In this document: positions 16,135 through 25,352 of the stretch, piece after piece
Layout: every line of letters starts with the position of its first letter
Numbering within the stretch: position 1 is the first letter of the stretch
Position numbers and translations under genes: made by a program
The notes under the pieces: model-generated
Database searches by the model: none
Told to the model about the DNA's origin: nothing
What the model saw: the letters and a program-made list of their open reading frames with translations, nothing else
From: an uncultured Saprospiraceae bacterium
Lineage (GTDB): Bacteria > Bacteroidota > Bacteroidia > Chitinophagales > Saprospiraceae
Length of the DNA: 33,321 nucleotides
Direction of reading: 5' to 3'
Assembly: GCA_937929945.1 (NCBI GenBank)
Contig: CALFUK010000130.1
Location: forward strand, 1-33,321

Positions 16135-17571
16135 ATGTCGACAGTAAAACCTTCACCCTCCTTTGGACAGGCATTCGTCCCCATCTTGTTTTTTCTGTGC
16201 TTGTTATTGTTTGGCTTATTCATCAATCCGGTGCTTCTGAATAATCGGATGCTGCCAGTGGAAGTACTCGTGATGCTGTCGCTGACCTTCACCTGCCTCT
16301 ACCTGATGCGCATGGGTCATCGCTGGAAAGACATTCAGGCTAACATCACCAAGAAGATCGGGGAGACAGTACCGGTGATTATGATTTTGATTGCCGTCGG
16401 CGTACTGATCGGTAGCTGGATCGTATCAGGTACGATACCGATGCTGCTGTACTATGGTATCTCGCTGGTCAGTCCTGACTGGATATATGTCTTTAGCTTT
16501 GTGATTTGCATTCTATTTTCACTACTGACGGGCACATCATGGGGCTCAGCTGGGACCATAGGTGTAGTCATGATCGGCATCACAGAAGTCTTCGGCGCGG
16601 ATGTGGCGATTACGGCGGGAGCAGTAGTCGGCGGCTCGTTCTTCGGAGATAAGCTATCACCACTTTCTGACACCACGAATATAGCAGCGCTGGCAACGGG
16701 CATACCTGTGCTGGAGCATATTCGCTCCATGCTCTATACCACGGTACCGGCGGCGGTACTGGCAGCCATCGTCTATACAGCCCTGTCACCTGTCTTCAGG
16801 GGAGAGCTGCAGGATGCAGTGACCGAGCTGAATATGATCGAGCTGACTCTAGCTGACCTGAAGACCATATTTCGATTTCACATTCTATTACTACTGCCTC
16901 TGGTCATCGTGATCTACGGCTCAGTGACGAAGAAGCCAATCTTTTTGACCTTACTGATTTCATCTTTTGTGGCCATGGTTTTAGGCCTCATCTTTCAGCC
17001 TTTCGCCATCAGCGATGTCTTCCAGAGTCTGAATACAGGCTTCAGCACTTCGATGGTAGACCCTGGCATCGCGCTGCAGTCTGATGTCTTGACGATACTC
17101 AATCGCGGCGGACTCTATAATCTCAAAGAAGGCGTGTACATCTGTCTTCTTGTCTTTATGTTCATCGGAGCCCTACAGACCATTAATGCGATAGAGGAAG
17201 TCATCAAAGGGATGATGAGTCGAATCGCTACGAGGCGTCAGCTGATTGTGACGGCGCTTAGCACCACCTGGTTGGCCAGCCTCATCATCGCGAATCAATA
17301 CGCGACCACCTTTTTGGTCGCAGAGACATTTAAGGATAAGTTTGATCAGCTTGGCGTGAAGCGCAAAGTCCTCAGCCGATCCATAGAAGACGCTGGCACG
17401 ATGATGGAGAACCTTATGCCTTGGACACCTTCAGGGCTCTTCATGTTTGGCACCCTCGGTGTGAGCTCCTTATCTTACGCGCCCTATCAGTTCATGTCTT
17501 TATTCAATATCGTGATTGCTTATTTTTTCGCTGTGACGGGCATTGCTTGTTTTTATCGAAAGATGCCCTGA
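16135..17571 (+). CDS. nhaC: Na+/H+ antiporter, NhaC family
   Basis: A 478-residue inner-membrane antiporter that exports sodium in exchange for protons. It has about 11-12 hydrophobic helices. The family motif GGSFFGDKLSPLSDTTNIAA is at about 166-185, preceded by TGTSWGSAGTIGV. A second conserved part, NQYATTFLVAETFKDKF and then SRSIEDAGTMMENLMPW, lies in the C-terminal half. Its length is close to the family norm. Some NhaC relatives exchange malate and lactate (MleN) or act as amino-acid antiporters, so the ion is inferred from family. It stands alone: the next gene, the ECF sigma factor, starts 101 bases later. Confidence 0.9.
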   Translation: MSTVKPSPSFGQAFVPILFFLCLLLFGLFINPVLLNNRMLPVEVLVMLSLTFTCLYLMRMGHRWKDIQANITKKIGETVPVIMILIAVGVLIGSWIVSGTIPMLLYYGISLVSPDWIYVFSFVICILFSLLTGTSWGSAGTIGVVMIGITEVFGADVAITAGAVVGGSFFGDKLSPLSDTTNIAALATGIPVLEHIRSMLYTTVPAAVLAAIVYTALSPVFRGELQDAVTELNMIELTLADLKTIFRFHILLLLPLVIVIYGSVTKKPIFLTLLISSFVAMVLGLIFQPFAISDVFQSLNTGFSTSMVDPGIALQSDVLTILNRGGLYNLKEGVYICLLVFMFIGALQTINAIEEVIKGMMSRIATRRQLIVTALSTTWLASLIIANQYATTFLVAETFKDKFDQLGVKRKVLSRSIEDAGTMMENLMPWTPSGLFMFGTLGVSSLSYAPYQFMSLFNIVIAYFFAVTGIACFYRKMP

Positions 17572-17672
17572 TCAAAATATTTCCCTAGCACGGAAGCATT
17601 ATTAGGAAAGTATTGTGCTGTGTACCAACTGATATCATACCTTCGGTACAGAATTAATGACGATCTATCTAA

Positions 17673-18200
17673 GTGAACAATTTGAACAAGGCGGCATTTG
17701 ATCAACTCTTTCGAGACCACTATAGTGATTTGGTCCATCGGGCGTACCACATTTTCACTGATCAGAGTCGAGCGGAGGATGTTGTCCAAGACCTTTTCCT
17801 TGATCTCTGGAAGAAGAAAGACAGATTGCCAGAGATTGATTCATACAGCGCCTATTTGAGAAGGGCTGTACAAAATAAATGTTTTGACCAGCTCCGTAAA
17901 GACAAGCGCAAACCCACCTTGCAATCGGACATACACCTTGACACAATAAATAAACCCTCACTATCCATCGAAGAAGAGATCATCTCTCAAGAGAAGGTAT
18001 CACACATCAAGCAGGTCGTCCGTACTCTCCCCGAAAAAGGGCGTACTATATTTATGATGAGTCGAGCAGAAGGGATGAGCTATAAAGAAATCGCCGAAAC
18101 CCTGGACTTATCCACAAAGACGGTAGAATACCACATGATGCAAAGCCTCAAATTTCTTAGAGCATCACTCTTTTGCATGATATTTTTAATTTTTTTGTAG
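17673..18200 (+). CDS. ECF RNA polymerase sigma factor
   Basis: A 175-residue sigma-70-like factor, region 2 plus region 4 only. Region 2 (about 8-75) has FDQLFRDHYSDLVHRAY and AEDVVQDLFLDLWKKK. Region 4 (about 118-165) has MSRAEGMSYKEIAETLDLS and KTVEYHMMQSLKFLR, a helix-turn-helix. The hydrophobic tail CMIFLIFL is common in the Bacteroidota family of these sigmas (TIGR02985 type). The start is GTG at 17673, since a TAA lies directly upstream in frame and the first region-2 helix begins at residue 8. It opens a cluster with two TonB receptors and a FecR anti-sigma, so it should be released by FecR when the STN-bearing receptor binds its ligand, then transcribe the cluster. Confidence 0.92.
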   Translation: MNNLNKAAFDQLFRDHYSDLVHRAYHIFTDQSRAEDVVQDLFLDLWKKKDRLPEIDSYSAYLRRAVQNKCFDQLRKDKRKPTLQSDIHLDTINKPSLSIEEEIISQEKVSHIKQVVRTLPEKGRTIFMMSRAEGMSYKEIAETLDLSTKTVEYHMMQSLKFLRASLFCMIFLIFL

Positions 18201-18271
18201 AAAAAAGTCATTTTGACTAGGGTACTGCATTTGTGATAACGACTCATGGTTATAAGCAATAAATTATAATC
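18201..18271 (+). promoter_or_regulatory. Sigma-to-receptor spacer with small hairpin
   Basis: This 71-base gap starts with six A residues, then a 5-bp hairpin AGTCA-TTT-TGACT (18206-18218), then TAGGGTACTGCATTTG. It is a natural place for a promoter that would let the receptor genes be expressed separately from the sigma gene, including by the sigma itself. No known binding consensus can be confirmed. Confidence 0.3.
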
Positions 18272-20674
18272 ATGAAAACAAAGAATAAACAGACAATTAA
18301 AGCAGTACTCGGATTACTGCTGATCCTCTGTACTCCATTTATGATGATGGCACAAGAGGCTAAATACACCATCAGTGGATACATCGAAGACAAACAATCG
18401 TCAGAGCGACTGATCGGTGCCACTATTTATGATCGGATCAGCACCCAAGGCACTACGACGAATGAATACGGATTTTTCAGCTTGACGCTTTCAGCCGGCC
18501 AAGTCGAGCTATTGATCTCATACGTGGGTTTCCAAGAGAAGGTCATGTCAATAACATTGGATCAAGATGTATCCTCTGTATACCCGCTGGATAACTCGGT
18601 CGTCTTTGACGAAGTAGTCATCACAGCTGAAGAGGAGGAGGCCATCCAAGAGAAGACACAGATGAGCCAGATGAGTGTGCCAGTGAAGACCCTCAAAGCG
18701 ATGCCTGTGATTCTAGGCGAGACCGATATTCTTAAATCACTGCAGCTACTACCTGGTGTCCAGTCAGGAGGCGAAGCACAGACAGGCCTCTATGTCAGGG
18801 GCGGTAGTCCTGATCAGAATCTCGTGCTGCTGGATGGAGTGCCGATCTATAATGTGTCCCACCTGCTGGGCCTATTCTCCGTCTTTAATGCGGATGCGAT
18901 CAAGACGGTGACACTGACCAAAGGAGGCTTCCCGGCGAGATATGGCGGAAGACTATCCTCTATCTTAGATATCAGGATGAAAGAAGGAGACCTCAATGAA
19001 TTTCATGGTGAGGGCTCGATAGGGCTGATCTCATCTCGGCTGACCCTAGAAGGACCGATCAATAAGGGCAAGACATCATTTCTATTATCAGGCAGGCGGA
19101 CTTATGCAGACCTGATCGCTAAGCCATTCATCAAGAGTAGTAATGGAGCCAGAAAACCAACTCTCTATTTCTATGATCTCAATGGAAAAATACAACACAA
19201 GATATCTGACAAGCATCGACTCTACCTCAGTGGGTATCTCGGTTCTGATGCTTTTGGGTTCGAAGAGAAGAATGATTTCGGCAGTGATCTGGGGGAGATA
19301 GCCTGGGGTAATTACATCTCTTCGCTCAGATGGAACTGGGAGGTGACACCTAAGCTATTCGTCAATACCACAGCCACCCTGTCTAATTATGATATAGACA
19401 TCTTTGCTCAGAATGAAGACAGAACTGGTCGAGAGACCCAGACATTCTCAGCTAAGTATATCTCCGGTATCAGAGACTATGGTGCTAAGATTGACATCGA
19501 CTATATACCTAGCCCTAAGCATTATGTCAAAACGGGAATCTCTGCGATCAATCACTCTTACAAGCCTGGTGCTGTCACATTAAGCGATCTAGCGATTAAT
19601 TCAGTATTGGATACGCTCATTGGGGCAGAATCAGTGAGCTCTACAGAAATCGATGCTTACATCGAGGATGACATTACCATAGGCAGTCTGAAAGTGAATG
19701 TAGGGCTACACGGTTCAGCCTTCTTGACGGACAGCACGAGCTACACTTCGCTGCAGCCACGAGTGGGTCTACGCTATAAGCTGAATCAAGGCATCTCTCT
19801 TAAGGCATCATACGCCGACATGACTCAGTACATTAATCTACTGACGAATGAGTCACTCAGCCTGCCGACAGACCTATGGGTCCCGAGCACAGCTAAGATT
19901 AAGCCACAGCAAAGTAGACTATACGCTGCTGGAGTAGCGACCACGATCAAAGGTGGGTATGAGATCAGTCTGGAGGGCTACTATAAGACCATGAGTAATG
20001 TGATCTCCTATAAGGAAGGTGCTAATTTTCTTTTTGGATTTGATGATTCTTGGGAGAATAAGGTGACGCAGGGAGATGGAGAGTCCTATGGAATGGAGCT
20101 TTTCATTCAGAAGAATAAAGGCCGATTGACGGGCTGGATCGGTTATACACTGAGCTGGAACTGGAGGCAGTTTGATGACATCAACAACGGGGAGCGATTT
20201 CCATTTCGCTTTGATCGCAGGCATGATATTGCGATCGTCGGATCGTATAAGCTATCGGATAGAATATCTATGGCGGCTAATTGGACCTACGGCACAGGGA
20301 ATGCCATCTCTCTGAACACCTTAGAGGCACCAGCATACTTTGATAATTTTCAATACAGTGCTGGAGAAGGACAGCTCGTCAATAACCTGAGCATCTATGG
20401 GCCAGAGACGGGAACCAAGAAAAATGCCTACCGCATGTCAGACTTTCACCGCTTAGATCTGAGTGTCTCATTTCACAAGAAAAAAAGAAGATACGAACGT
20501 ACCTGGGTGATCGGCATCTATAATACCTATGGCAGAAAGAACCCCTTCTTACTCACCTCGGAGTCACAGTTTTCTACTACACCTTCTGGAGAGATCGTGA
20601 ATGAAGGAAAAGTCTTTAAAGAAAGAAGCATTCTGCGGTTTGTTCCATCTATTTCTTATAATTTTAAATTTTAA
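18272..20674 (+). CDS. TonB-dependent outer membrane receptor (no STN domain)
   Basis: An 800-residue outer-membrane receptor. It has a signal peptide 1-28 (LGLLLILCTPFMMMAQ), then a carboxypeptidase-regulatory-like beta sandwich about 32-108 (ISGYIEDKQSSERLIGATIY). The plug spans about 140-240, with VRGGSPDQNLVLLDGV (175-190) and PARYGGRLSSILDIRM (221-236). The beta barrel runs to the C-terminal Phe (ISYNFKF). It lacks the STN signalling domain carried by its paralogue at 22574-25219, with which it shares long identical stretches in the plug. It is followed after 3 bases by a DUF4249 lipoprotein, the usual partner of this receptor class. The substrate (siderophore, peptide or other) cannot be told. 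Confidence 0.92.
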   Translation: MKTKNKQTIKAVLGLLLILCTPFMMMAQEAKYTISGYIEDKQSSERLIGATIYDRISTQGTTTNEYGFFSLTLSAGQVELLISYVGFQEKVMSITLDQDVSSVYPLDNSVVFDEVVITAEEEEAIQEKTQMSQMSVPVKTLKAMPVILGETDILKSLQLLPGVQSGGEAQTGLYVRGGSPDQNLVLLDGVPIYNVSHLLGLFSVFNADAIKTVTLTKGGFPARYGGRLSSILDIRMKEGDLNEFHGEGSIGLISSRLTLEGPINKGKTSFLLSGRRTYADLIAKPFIKSSNGARKPTLYFYDLNGKIQHKISDKHRLYLSGYLGSDAFGFEEKNDFGSDLGEIAWGNYISSLRWNWEVTPKLFVNTTATLSNYDIDIFAQNEDRTGRETQTFSAKYISGIRDYGAKIDIDYIPSPKHYVKTGISAINHSYKPGAVTLSDLAINSVLDTLIGAESVSSTEIDAYIEDDITIGSLKVNVGLHGSAFLTDSTSYTSLQPRVGLRYKLNQGISLKASYADMTQYINLLTNESLSLPTDLWVPSTAKIKPQQSRLYAAGVATTIKGGYEISLEGYYKTMSNVISYKEGANFLFGFDDSWENKVTQGDGESYGMELFIQKNKGRLTGWIGYTLSWNWRQFDDINNGERFPFRFDRRHDIAIVGSYKLSDRISMAANWTYGTGNAISLNTLEAPAYFDNFQYSAGEGQLVNNLSIYGPETGTKKNAYRMSDFHRLDLSVSFHKKKRRYERTWVIGIYNTYGRKNPFLLTSESQFSTTPSGEIVNEGKVFKERSILRFVPSISYNFKF

Positions 20675-20677
20675 ATC

Positions 20678-21577
20678 ATGATTAGAAATAATTCATATCA
20701 AATAATACTGGCCATCGTGATCATAGCGATGAGCATCACCTCTTGTTCTGAAGGGAGCTTCACCAAAGTGGTAGATCTGGATATCGAAGAGGTCGACAGT
20801 CAGCTGGCAGTCATCGCCAGAATGAATACACACAGCGACGCGAATCTCATCCTAGTCTCAGAGACCATCAGTGTGCTAGACAACGCGAGCTTCGAATCAC
20901 TGGATGACGCACAGGTGACTCTGACCACTCCCGATGCGGGAGACATACAGTGGACTTTCAATCCTGATTTTGATTTGTACAGTATGGACCCATATGAATT
21001 CATACCTGGAGAGACTTATCAATTGGAGGTGAATCATCCTGCGCACACGCCTATGACTGCCGAGATGACAGTACCTAGTAGACCAGAGATGATCGACTTA
21101 GACTTCAGACAGACAGACTCGATTGGATTAGACATAGGGTCACCAGACTTCATCACCATTACATTCCAAGATCCGCCGAATGAAGAAAATAATTACATTG
21201 TCAGAGGTAGAAAACATTATCAGGTCAATAACTCTGGTGCAGACTTTATCGCAGAATACCGTTTTGATTTAAGTAATAATATCTTAGAATTTAACGAGGA
21301 TATCGTGTCAGATATAACCTTCGATGGAGATGAGCACGAGTTAGTTTTAGTAGGATATCCTAATAGCTCTACATCAGTGGACCTCACGTTACTCTCTGTG
21401 GAAATAGAGCTTGTTTCTTTATCCCCGGATTATGTATTATACGATCTATCAGTAGGGCAGGCCTATGATGCGGAGGATAATCCATTCGTGGAGCCTAGTA
21501 CGATCTACTCTAACTTTGATCATGGTTTCGGCATCTTTTCTGTGGATGTGGTCGAATCAATAAAACTGGATTTTTAA
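20678..21577 (+). CDS. DUF4249-type lipoprotein
   Basis: A 299-residue predicted outer-membrane lipoprotein. The signal peptide ends in lipobox ITSC (Cys at about 23), followed by SEGS. The body begins with the DUF4249-like pattern VVDLDIEEVDSQLAVIARMN and contains FIPGETYQLEVNHPAHTPMTAEMTVP, an immunoglobulin-like beta segment typical of the family. It sits 3 bases after the receptor gene and overlaps the FecR start by one base (TAATG at 21575-21579), so the three are translationally linked. DUF4249 proteins accompany TonB receptors in Bacteroidota and probably act as surface partners, but their role is not established. Confidence 0.78.
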   Translation: MIRNNSYQIILAIVIIAMSITSCSEGSFTKVVDLDIEEVDSQLAVIARMNTHSDANLILVSETISVLDNASFESLDDAQVTLTTPDAGDIQWTFNPDFDLYSMDPYEFIPGETYQLEVNHPAHTPMTAEMTVPSRPEMIDLDFRQTDSIGLDIGSPDFITITFQDPPNEENNYIVRGRKHYQVNNSGADFIAEYRFDLSNNILEFNEDIVSDITFDGDEHELVLVGYPNSSTSVDLTLLSVEIELVSLSPDYVLYDLSVGQAYDAEDNPFVEPSTIYSNFDHGFGIFSVDVVESIKLDF

Positions 21578-22569
21578 TGGAGGCACCAGTCAATATCATT
21601 AGCAAATATCTCGACGGCGATATCTCGGCCAAGGAGACTGCTGCTTTATCTGACTGGCGTCAGAGCGCTGCTGAAAATGAGACCTACTTCCAGGAGATGG
21701 CTTATCTCTGGTCCAAGACCAAAGACAGCCTCTCACAGCAGCCTGCTACCCTTGCGATAGATACAGAAGCAGCCCTCCAAAAGCTGCATCAGAAGATGAA
21801 TGACGCCCCTGTGGTGAAGATGCCCGCAAGAAGAAACTACCTGGCCATAGCTGCCAGTGTATCTATCCTCATCGCAGCTGCATTTTTACTCAGACAGTAT
21901 GTGGGGACGGCCTCACCGACCCAGATCATCGCTAGTGCGGACGCAGGACAGACGGTGACACTGCCAGATGGATCCACGGTCTGGATGGAGCCCTTGTCTG
22001 AGCTTAGCTACGACCCAGCCTTTGCGGATGGTAGAGATATACACACGTCGGGAGAGGTCTTCGTCGATGTCGTGAGAGATGAGTCACAGCCTTTCACGGT
22101 GCATACGCCCCACCTCACGGTGGGTGTGCTGGGCACATCATTCGTCATCAATGATGGAGCTAATCTGACGGAAGCTACAGTCACCGTATTGACGGGAAAA
22201 GTCAGCGTGACGGATAAAGCCACGAATAAGAATGTTACACTCACCAAGGATATGACAGCAGAATACAATCAACAGGCTGCAAGTCTCAACATTGGTGATA
22301 CTGCCAGAGACATCAATCATCTGTATGATGCGACAGGCGAGCTGGTCTTTGTGAATGCGACTCTCGAAGATATGGTCAGCCGACTCGAAGCATTGACAAA
22401 TAATAAAATCACACTCCAGAATGAAGCGTTAAAAGACTGTCTTTTCAAAGGCCACTTCAAGACAAAGGATCTGGAAACCATCTTACAGAGCATACAACCC
22501 ATCTATCATTTTACTTATATTTCTAAAAACGGACAGTACATTATAGATAATGGGTATTGCAATAAATAA
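21577..22569 (+). CDS. FecR-family anti-sigma factor
   Basis: A 330-residue inner-membrane anti-sigma regulator. The N-terminal ~85 residues are the cytoplasmic sigma-binding part (ISKYLDGDISAKETAALSDWR). One transmembrane helix is at about 87-105 (NYLAIAASVSILIAAAFLL). The periplasmic FecR domain has GQTVTLPDGSTVWMEPLSEL and GEVFVDVVRDESQPFTVHTP, followed by VGVLGTSFVI. The C-terminal DUF4974 domain (about 258-330) has LVFVNATLEDMVSRLEALTN. It should hold the sigma encoded at 17673 and receive the signal from the STN domain of the receptor encoded 4 bases downstream. It is placed after the first receptor and lipoprotein instead of directly after the sigma gene, which is unusual. Confidence 0.93.
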   Translation: MEAPVNIISKYLDGDISAKETAALSDWRQSAAENETYFQEMAYLWSKTKDSLSQQPATLAIDTEAALQKLHQKMNDAPVVKMPARRNYLAIAASVSILIAAAFLLRQYVGTASPTQIIASADAGQTVTLPDGSTVWMEPLSELSYDPAFADGRDIHTSGEVFVDVVRDESQPFTVHTPHLTVGVLGTSFVINDGANLTEATVTVLTGKVSVTDKATNKNVTLTKDMTAEYNQQAASLNIGDTARDINHLYDATGELVFVNATLEDMVSRLEALTNNKITLQNEALKDCLFKGHFKTKDLETILQSIQPIYHFTYISKNGQYIIDNGYCNK

Positions 22570-22573
22570 TTAA

Positions 22574-25219
22574 GTGAATCATAGTCAGTGGAGGTCATAT
22601 GGCTGTATCATCATACTTATGCTTCTCGCTGTCAGCCACAGCTATGCTCAGCGGGGTATGGCTTCACCGATCAAGCTGGATGCTGGCCGCTATGCTTCTA
22701 CGGAGCTCATCGAGCAGATGGAATCACAAAGCGAGATCAGCTTCATCTTTAATCCGACTGATGTCAAAGCATCGATCGACATCAATCGGAAGACAGATAC
22801 ATCCATCGAAGGACTGCTGCAAGCCATCGTCAGCACTAATCGCTTGGCCTATAAAGTCAGTGCGGATCAGATCATCCTTTTTAAGCCAATTGTCAAAAAG
22901 AAAATACCGACACATACCATTAATGGCTACATAGAGGACGTGCACTCCAGTGAGCGTCTGATCGGGTCACACCTGCTGTGTGCAGCACTTGGGAAGGGCA
23001 CGGTCAGTAATGAGTCAGGATTTTTCAGCTTCACCATCCCTCGTGGCCAGGTGGAGCTTTCGGCATCCTACATCGGCTATCAAGACATCAGCCTATCCAT
23101 AGATCATAGACAAGACACTACCCTCATCATCAGACTAGAACCTGACTCCTACATCAATGAAATAGAAATCATAGGCAAAAAGAAAAATCTGACGGAGCAA
23201 TCAGAGATGAGTACCATCAGGTTATCACAAGCAGAGCTCCACAGCAATCCATCCCTGCTGGGTGAGAATGACATCATCCAGTCCATCCAGAGTCTGCCAG
23301 GAGTCTCATCTACGGGTGACTTTACTTCAGGACTGATTGTCAGAGGCGGTAGCCCGGATCAAAATCTGGTGCAGCTGGATGGAGTCACACTCTATAATAT
23401 ATCGCACCTGTTGGGTATATTTTCGATTTTCAACACAGATGTGGTGAAGACCAGCACACTGATTAAGGGAGCCTTTCCCGCTAGATATGGCGGCCGGCTA
23501 TCATCGATCTTGGATATCAGAATGAACGATGGAGACCTACAAGAGATCCACGGTACTGGATCAATCAGCCTCATAGCCAGTAAGTTCACCCTGCAGGGGC
23601 CCATTATAAATGACAAGACATCATTCATCATTTCAGGTAGGCGGTCTTTTGCAGACTTGCTCTTTAGGCCTTTTATATCGATTGATGACGACTTCAGTAG
23701 TAACAGCAATCAGATCAAACCAACGCTCAATTTTTATGACACCTACCTGAAAGTGCAGCATGTGATCAATGCAGACCAGCGTATATTTTTAAATCTTTAC
23801 AAAGGAAGAGACAACTATGGATTTGAGGCATTCTCTAGCTTTAAAAAATCGAAAAACCTGATATCATGGGGAAATAATCTGGCGAGCCTGAGATGGAACT
23901 GGGAGCTAAGCCCCAAGCTATTCATGAACTCATCTTTAAACTATCTCAAATTTAATCAGGGATTCCAATATAACCAGACGACTAAAGTGAATGATATACG
24001 CAGCTCAGGTGTCTTCTATCGATCAGAAATAGAAGACCTCAGCGCCAAGGTCAATTTTGACTACGTGCCATCTCCCGAGCACTATGTCAGATTCGGCCTG
24101 GCAGCACAGAAACATTTTTATAATCCTGGCAGCTCTATTTTAATTGACCAGCCTAACGCTCTACGCTCTGACAGCACCATCATTTCCAGGAGAAATATCA
24201 GATCAACAGAACTCAATGCTTATGTAGAAGATGATGTCAGCATCAAACGACTGTCCATCAATGCGGGCTTACACCTATCGGCTTTTCTGGTGGATGATCG
24301 GACATTCACATCGATACAGCCCAGACTGGCGGCTAACTATCAGCTGGCTAAAGGCTTGTCCGCGAAAGGCGCTTATTCCAGAATGACACAGTTCAATTAT
24401 CTGGTGACATCCGAGACCAGCCTCTTCGTCTCTGATCTGTGGGTGTCCAGCACCAGTCGCCTGAAGCCACAGGATAGCTGGCAGCTCTCTTCAGGACTGA
24501 GCTATTCTCCGGGGCAGGACTTCGAGCTCAGCTTAGAAGCTTATTATAAGAGCATGACTAATATGCTGAGCTTCAAAGACGGCGTCGAGAATACCTTTGG
24601 CTCCAGCAGCAGTGACTGGGAGAGCCAGCTTTTACAAGGTGATGGCACCAGCTATGGACTGGAACTCTTCGCACATAAGAAGAAAGGCAACTTGAATGGC
24701 TGGCTGGCCTATACGCTGAGCTGGAATACCAGGCAGTTTCCAGATATCAATGAGGGAGAGGTCTACCCGTTCAAGTATGACAGTCGGCATCAGGTATCCA
24801 TTGTGGGTAACTACCAGGCATCAAAGAAAATCAATGTATCACTGCAGTGGAGTTATGCCAGTGGAAGATATACGACCATCAGCACGATAAATGCACCAGC
24901 CAGCTTTAGCCCAAATAATTTTACTGACCCAAGTCTTTTTTCATTCATATCAGGAGTCGAATTATCTGAGGGGCGTAACAATTTCCAATTGTCCGACACT
25001 CACCGACTAGACTTCGCCATCACATTCACGAAGATCAAAAAACGCTATACCCGAATATGGACCTTGGGCCTCATCAACGCCTATGCGAATAAGAACCCCG
25101 TCTACGTGAGAAGCAATAGAGTGCCCGATCCAAATAATCCAGAAAATAGCATCAAGCAAATAGAAGAGGTGTCATTGCTGCCCGTACTACCCTCTATATC
25201 CTATCGATTTGAATTTTAA
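22574..25219 (+). CDS. TonB-dependent transducer with STN domain
   Basis: An 881-residue outer-membrane receptor. After a signal peptide ending near SHSYAQ (about 26) comes an STN (secretin/TonB N-terminal) domain, about 36-107, with LIEQMESQSEISFIFNP and SIEGLLQAIVSTNRLAY. Next is a carboxypeptidase-like domain (about 114-195). The plug contains VRGGSPDQNLVQLDGV and PARYGGRLSSILDIRM. The barrel ends in Phe (ISYRFEF). The STN domain is the part that contacts FecR. It starts with GTG at 22574, 4 bases after the FecR stop. It is paralogous to the receptor at 18272 and probably arose by local duplication, but no second DUF4249 gene follows it. Confidence 0.93.
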   Translation: MNHSQWRSYGCIIILMLLAVSHSYAQRGMASPIKLDAGRYASTELIEQMESQSEISFIFNPTDVKASIDINRKTDTSIEGLLQAIVSTNRLAYKVSADQIILFKPIVKKKIPTHTINGYIEDVHSSERLIGSHLLCAALGKGTVSNESGFFSFTIPRGQVELSASYIGYQDISLSIDHRQDTTLIIRLEPDSYINEIEIIGKKKNLTEQSEMSTIRLSQAELHSNPSLLGENDIIQSIQSLPGVSSTGDFTSGLIVRGGSPDQNLVQLDGVTLYNISHLLGIFSIFNTDVVKTSTLIKGAFPARYGGRLSSILDIRMNDGDLQEIHGTGSISLIASKFTLQGPIINDKTSFIISGRRSFADLLFRPFISIDDDFSSNSNQIKPTLNFYDTYLKVQHVINADQRIFLNLYKGRDNYGFEAFSSFKKSKNLISWGNNLASLRWNWELSPKLFMNSSLNYLKFNQGFQYNQTTKVNDIRSSGVFYRSEIEDLSAKVNFDYVPSPEHYVRFGLAAQKHFYNPGSSILIDQPNALRSDSTIISRRNIRSTELNAYVEDDVSIKRLSINAGLHLSAFLVDDRTFTSIQPRLAANYQLAKGLSAKGAYSRMTQFNYLVTSETSLFVSDLWVSSTSRLKPQDSWQLSSGLSYSPGQDFELSLEAYYKSMTNMLSFKDGVENTFGSSSSDWESQLLQGDGTSYGLELFAHKKKGNLNGWLAYTLSWNTRQFPDINEGEVYPFKYDSRHQVSIVGNYQASKKINVSLQWSYASGRYTTISTINAPASFSPNNFTDPSLFSFISGVELSEGRNNFQLSDTHRLDFAITFTKIKKRYTRIWTLGLINAYANKNPVYVRSNRVPDPNNPENSIKQIEEVSLLPVLPSISYRFEF

Positions 25220-25352
25220 CAGTGATGTCGACATCTTTAATCCTGAGAAGTCTGTTCGATCATAATTATGTGATTGTAATCGATTCTAATTGCTGAAGGT
25301 AGTGTTTCAATGTATGTATCAATACTTAGGGTAAGAATCAAATTCACATTGT

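Noticed and set aside
17620-17636. TGTACCAACTG-TAT shared with 32254-32268
   Set aside because: An 11-base match with a few scattered further bases; the flanks do not align, and such matches are expected by chance in 33 kb.
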